Made by a program: the position numbers and the translations under genes
In this document: positions 4,261 to 6,596 of the stretch, piece after piece
Layout of the letters: each line of letters opens with the position of its first letter
How positions within the stretch are numbered: the stretch's first letter is position 1
NCBI GenBank assembly: GCA_003133285.1
Contig: PKWR01000041.1
Location: 3,007-9,602 of the forward strand
Length of the DNA stretch: 6,596 nucleotides
Source of the DNA: Coriobacteriia bacterium
GTDB lineage: Bacteria > Actinomycetota > Coriobacteriia > Anaerosomatales > PALSA-660
Direction of reading: 5' to 3'
The notes under the pieces: model-generated
Told to the model about the DNA's origin: nothing
Database searches by the model: none
Seen by the model: the letters and a program-made list of their open reading frames with translations, nothing else

Positions 4261-6596
4261 TCAGCCCCCGAGCAGCGTGACGACCACGTCGTGCTCCCCC
4301 CCGGCCCAGAGCGGGACCTCCAAGCTCGGAAGGTCTCGCCCGTCGAGCGTCACGCGCGCCACGCCCCGATTGACGCCGCGGGGGTTCTCGACGCGGATGC
4401 GCCAGGTCCCGCCGTCACGACGCAGCGTCATCTCGTACCTCGGCCACGCCTTGGGGATGCACGGGTCGACGATGAGCGTGGGCTGCCCGGCGCGGTCCTC
4501 GACGCGCAGGCCGAGCAGGTTGTCGAGCGCCACGCGGTAGAACCACGAAGCCGCGCCGGTGTACCAGGTCCAGCCACCGCGCCCGACGTGCGGTTCGACC
4601 GCATAGACGTCCGCCGCCACCACGTAGGGCTCGACCTTGTAGCGACTCACCGAGACCGCGTCCAGCGCGTGGGACACCGGGTTCACCATGTTCAGGAGGC
4701 CGAAGGCCTCGTCGCCGTCGCCCTGCATCAGGTACGCGAGGATCACCCAGATCGCCGCGTGCGTGTACTGGCCGCCGTTCTCCCGAACGCCCGGAACGTA
4801 GCCTTTGATGTACCCCGGGTCCTTCGCCCATGTGTCGAAGGGCGGTTCGAGCAGCGCGATCAGACCGTCCTCCCGGCGCACCAGCTTCTCCTGCACGGCC
4901 TGCAATGCGTCTTGCGCGCGCTCGGTGTCGCCCAGCCCCGAGATCGTCGCCCACGCCTGAGCGATCGCGTCGATGCGGCACTCCACCGAGTCCCGTGAGC
5001 CGAGAGGCGTGCCATCGTCGAAGTACGCACGACGGTACCAGCAGCCGTCCCACCCGTGCTCCTCCGCGGCTTTGGCGAATGCGGCCGCCTGGGCCGCATA
5101 GCGCTCGGCCCGTTCGGTGTCTCCCCGCCGGGCGGCGATGGGTGCGAACTGCTCCAGCACGTAGCCGGTGAACCACGCGAGCCATACGCTCTCGCCGCGA
5201 CCCTCGTGCCCGACGCGGTTCATGCCGTCGTTCCAGTCTCCCCCGCCCATGAGGGGAAGGTCGTGCTCCCCGGTGCGCAACGAGCAGTCGATCGCGCGCA
5301 CGCAGTGGTCGTAGACGTCGGCGCTCTGCTCGGAGACGGGCGGCTGGACGTAGGCGTCCTCCTGCATCGTCGCAAGCGGTTGTCCTCCGAGGAACGGCGT
5401 CACGTCGCGCAGCACGCTCTCGTCGCCTGTCACCCGCAGGTACGCGGCGACCACGAGGGGCAGCCAGAGGCGATCGTCGGCGATGTGGGTGCGCACGCCA
5501 CGGCCCGAGTAGGGCTGCCACCAGTGGAGCACGTCGCCCTCGGGGAACTGGCGGCGCGAGGCGTCGACGATCTGGTCGCGGGCCATCTGCGGACGGGCAA
5601 CGAGCAGCGCGAGCACGTCCTGCAACTGGTCGCGGAAGCCGAACGCCCCGCTGCTCTGGTAGGCGGCCGTCCTCCCGAGGACCCGGCACGAGGTCACCTG
5701 GTAGAGCAGCCAGCGGTTCAACATGAGGTCGAGGCGCTGGTCCGGCGTCTTGACCTGCACGGTCGACAGCAGGTCCTCCCACTGCCGGCGTGCCGCTTCA
5801 AGCTCGCCGGCGGTCGCGCCCGGCTCGCGGTACGTGGCGACCAGCTCCCGCGCGCGTTCGAGCGTCTCCGTCTGCCCGAGCAGGAACACCGTCTCGCTCG
5901 CCGCGCCGGGCGCGAGTTCGAGCTCGACCATCAGAGCGCCGCAGTTGTCGTGGTGCCGACCGGACGCACCGCCGAGCGACGCGCGGTGCATGGCCGCAGG
6001 GTCCGCCGAACGTCCGTTGCGTCCGACGAACTCGGTGCGGCTCGCCGTCCACGAGTGCAGCGGGCGGTCACATGCGAGGAACGCTGGGCGCCCCGGGAAG
6101 TCCTGGTTGAACCAGTTGTGCGCGGTCAGCATCTCTGCCTCGGGGTCGAAGCGCGTCACGACCCGCTGCTGTGCCGCCGATCGCGAGGAGCCGAGCGCCC
6201 ATTCCACGAAGTGCGTTACCGTGAGCCGGCGCTCGCGGTCGGTCGTGTTGCGCAGCTTCACGCGGACGAACCGGACGGGTTCCGTGGCGGCCACGAACCA
6301 CTCGAGCGTGGTCTCGATGCCGTGCGAGACGTGGTGGAAGGTCGTGCAGCCCGGCGAGTGGGTGATGGTATAGGTGCCCGGAGCCGGCGCCGGTAGCGGC
6401 GTCGGGCTCCAGAACTCGCCGGTCTCCTCGTCGCGGAGGTAGAAGTTCTCTCCGGAGCCGTCGCTGACGGCGTCGTTGTTCCAGGTCGTGATGCGGTTCT
6501 CGTGGCTGTTCATCGCCCACGTGCAGCCGACGCCCGCCTCGGACACCAGGCAGCCGAACTCCGCGCTCGCCATGACGTTGATCCACGGCGCCGGCG
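4261..6596 (-). CDS. GH94 glycoside phosphorylase module, C-terminus of a cyclic beta-1,2-glucan synthase-like protein (5' truncated)
   Basis: The gene enters across the right edge; 777 codons are visible, and the frame is open to the last base (PAPWINV precedes the Met at 6573, so that Met is internal). The visible part has GH94 architecture. A beta-sandwich covers about residues 1-250 (counting from Met 6573), with EFGCLVSEAG, TWAMNSHENR, FWSPTPLP and HHVSHGIE blocks typical of cyclic beta-glucan synthase C-termini. An alpha/alpha-barrel follows, with AFGFRDQLQDVLAL (310-323), HWWQPYSGRGVRTHIADDRLWLP (350-372) and the catalytic-region motif GGGDWNDGMN (443-452; DWND at 446-449). NGGQYTHAAIW (599-609) and GGWTWYTGAASW (666-677) probably line the phosphate site. 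A small beta domain ends the chain. In cyclic glucan synthases this module phosphorolyses beta-1,2-glucan and sets chain length, while a missing GT84 domain polymerises. A stand-alone 1,2-beta-oligoglucan phosphorylase remains possible because the N-terminus is not seen. Motifs look intact. Confidence 0.85.
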   Translation of the reverse strand, partial: PAPWINVMASAEFGCLVSEAGVGCTWAMNSHENRITTWNNDAVSDGSGENFYLRDEETGEFWSPTPLPAPAPGTYTITHSPGCTTFHHVSHGIETTLEWFVAATEPVRFVRVKLRNTTDRERRLTVTHFVEWALGSSRSAAQQRVVTRFDPEAEMLTAHNWFNQDFPGRPAFLACDRPLHSWTASRTEFVGRNGRSADPAAMHRASLGGASGRHHDNCGALMVELELAPGAASETVFLLGQTETLERARELVATYREPGATAGELEAARRQWEDLLSTVQVKTPDQRLDLMLNRWLLYQVTSCRVLGRTAAYQSSGAFGFRDQLQDVLALLVARPQMARDQIVDASRRQFPEGDVLHWWQPYSGRGVRTHIADDRLWLPLVVAAYLRVTGDESVLRDVTPFLGGQPLATMQEDAYVQPPVSEQSADVYDHCVRAIDCSLRTGEHDLPLMGGGDWNDGMNRVGHEGRGESVWLAWFTGYVLEQFAPIAARRGDTERAERYAAQAAAFAKAAEEHGWDGCWYRRAYFDDGTPLGSRDSVECRIDAIAQAWATISGLGDTERAQDALQAVQEKLVRREDGLIALLEPPFDTWAKDPGYIKGYVPGVRENGGQYTHAAIWVILAYLMQGDGDEAFGLLNMVNPVSHALDAVSVSRYKVEPYVVAADVYAVEPHVGRGGWTWYTGAASWFYRVALDNLLGLRVEDRAGQPTLIVDPCIPKAWPRYEMTLRRDGGTWRIRVENPRGVNRGVARVTLDGRDLPSLEVPLWAGGEHDVVVTLLGG

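Noticed and set aside
4415..5782. 455-codon minus-strand frame overlapping the GH94 gene
   Set aside because: Arg/Gly/Ala-rich out-of-frame shadow with no domain, fully inside the supported gene.
5056..6396. 446-codon plus-strand frame opposite the GH94 gene
   Set aside because: Compositionally biased antisense shadow; the minus strand has clear GH94 motifs throughout.
6571..6573. ATG 6573 as the true start of the GH94 protein
   Set aside because: The frame stays open to the window edge and the upstream residues (PAPWINV) continue the conserved PW-x-N pattern of the module; the start is outside the window.
1..6596. tRNA, rRNA, CRISPR array, transposase or integrase remnants
   Set aside because: No cloverleaf-like sequence, no regularly spaced repeats, and no IS-like inverted termini or recombinase coding sequence were seen on either strand.

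Overview
The window is high-GC DNA (by eye about two thirds G+C, with G/C strongly preferred at third codon positions). It holds two unrelated metabolic loci separated by a small cassette of short genes. The content suggests a high-GC anaerobic or facultatively fermentative bacterium. An actinobacterial lineage such as the Coriobacteriia would fit, but nothing in the sequence proves the taxon.

Positions 1-2836 (minus strand) carry the start of an amino-acid fermentation operon in the order ord - ortA - ortB - oraS (the last truncated by the window edge). These encode the oxidative branch of ornithine degradation. D-ornithine is rearranged by the B12/PLP-dependent aminomutase OraSE to 2,4-diaminopentanoate. 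Ord oxidatively deaminates this to 2-amino-4-oxopentanoate. The PLP thiolase OrtAB then cleaves that with CoA to D-alanine and acetyl-CoA. The genes are packed with gaps of 11, 1 and 4 nt, and the SD sequences lie in or against the preceding stop codons, so translation is probably coupled. The order matches the classical clostridial cluster.

Positions 2837-3143 are a divergent intergenic region rich in inverted and direct repeats. Its right half looks like a structured 5' leader that could hide the Shine-Dalgarno and GTG start of the next gene in a hairpin, with a competing alternative pairing.

Positions 3144-4161 (plus strand) hold three small genes in apparent operon order: a secreted orphan protein of about 130 aa, a heavy-metal-associated (HMA)-fold protein whose CxxC metal site is gone and whose reading frame appears broken near 3789, and a short TatA/E-like membrane protein with atypical hallmark residues. 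A perfect 13-bp hairpin at 4180-4210 separates this cassette from the convergent gene to its right.

Positions 4261-6596 (minus strand) are the C-terminal ~777 residues of a GH94-family glycoside phosphorylase module of the kind found at the C-terminus of cyclic beta-1,2-glucan synthases (NdvB/Cgs). The start lies beyond the window.
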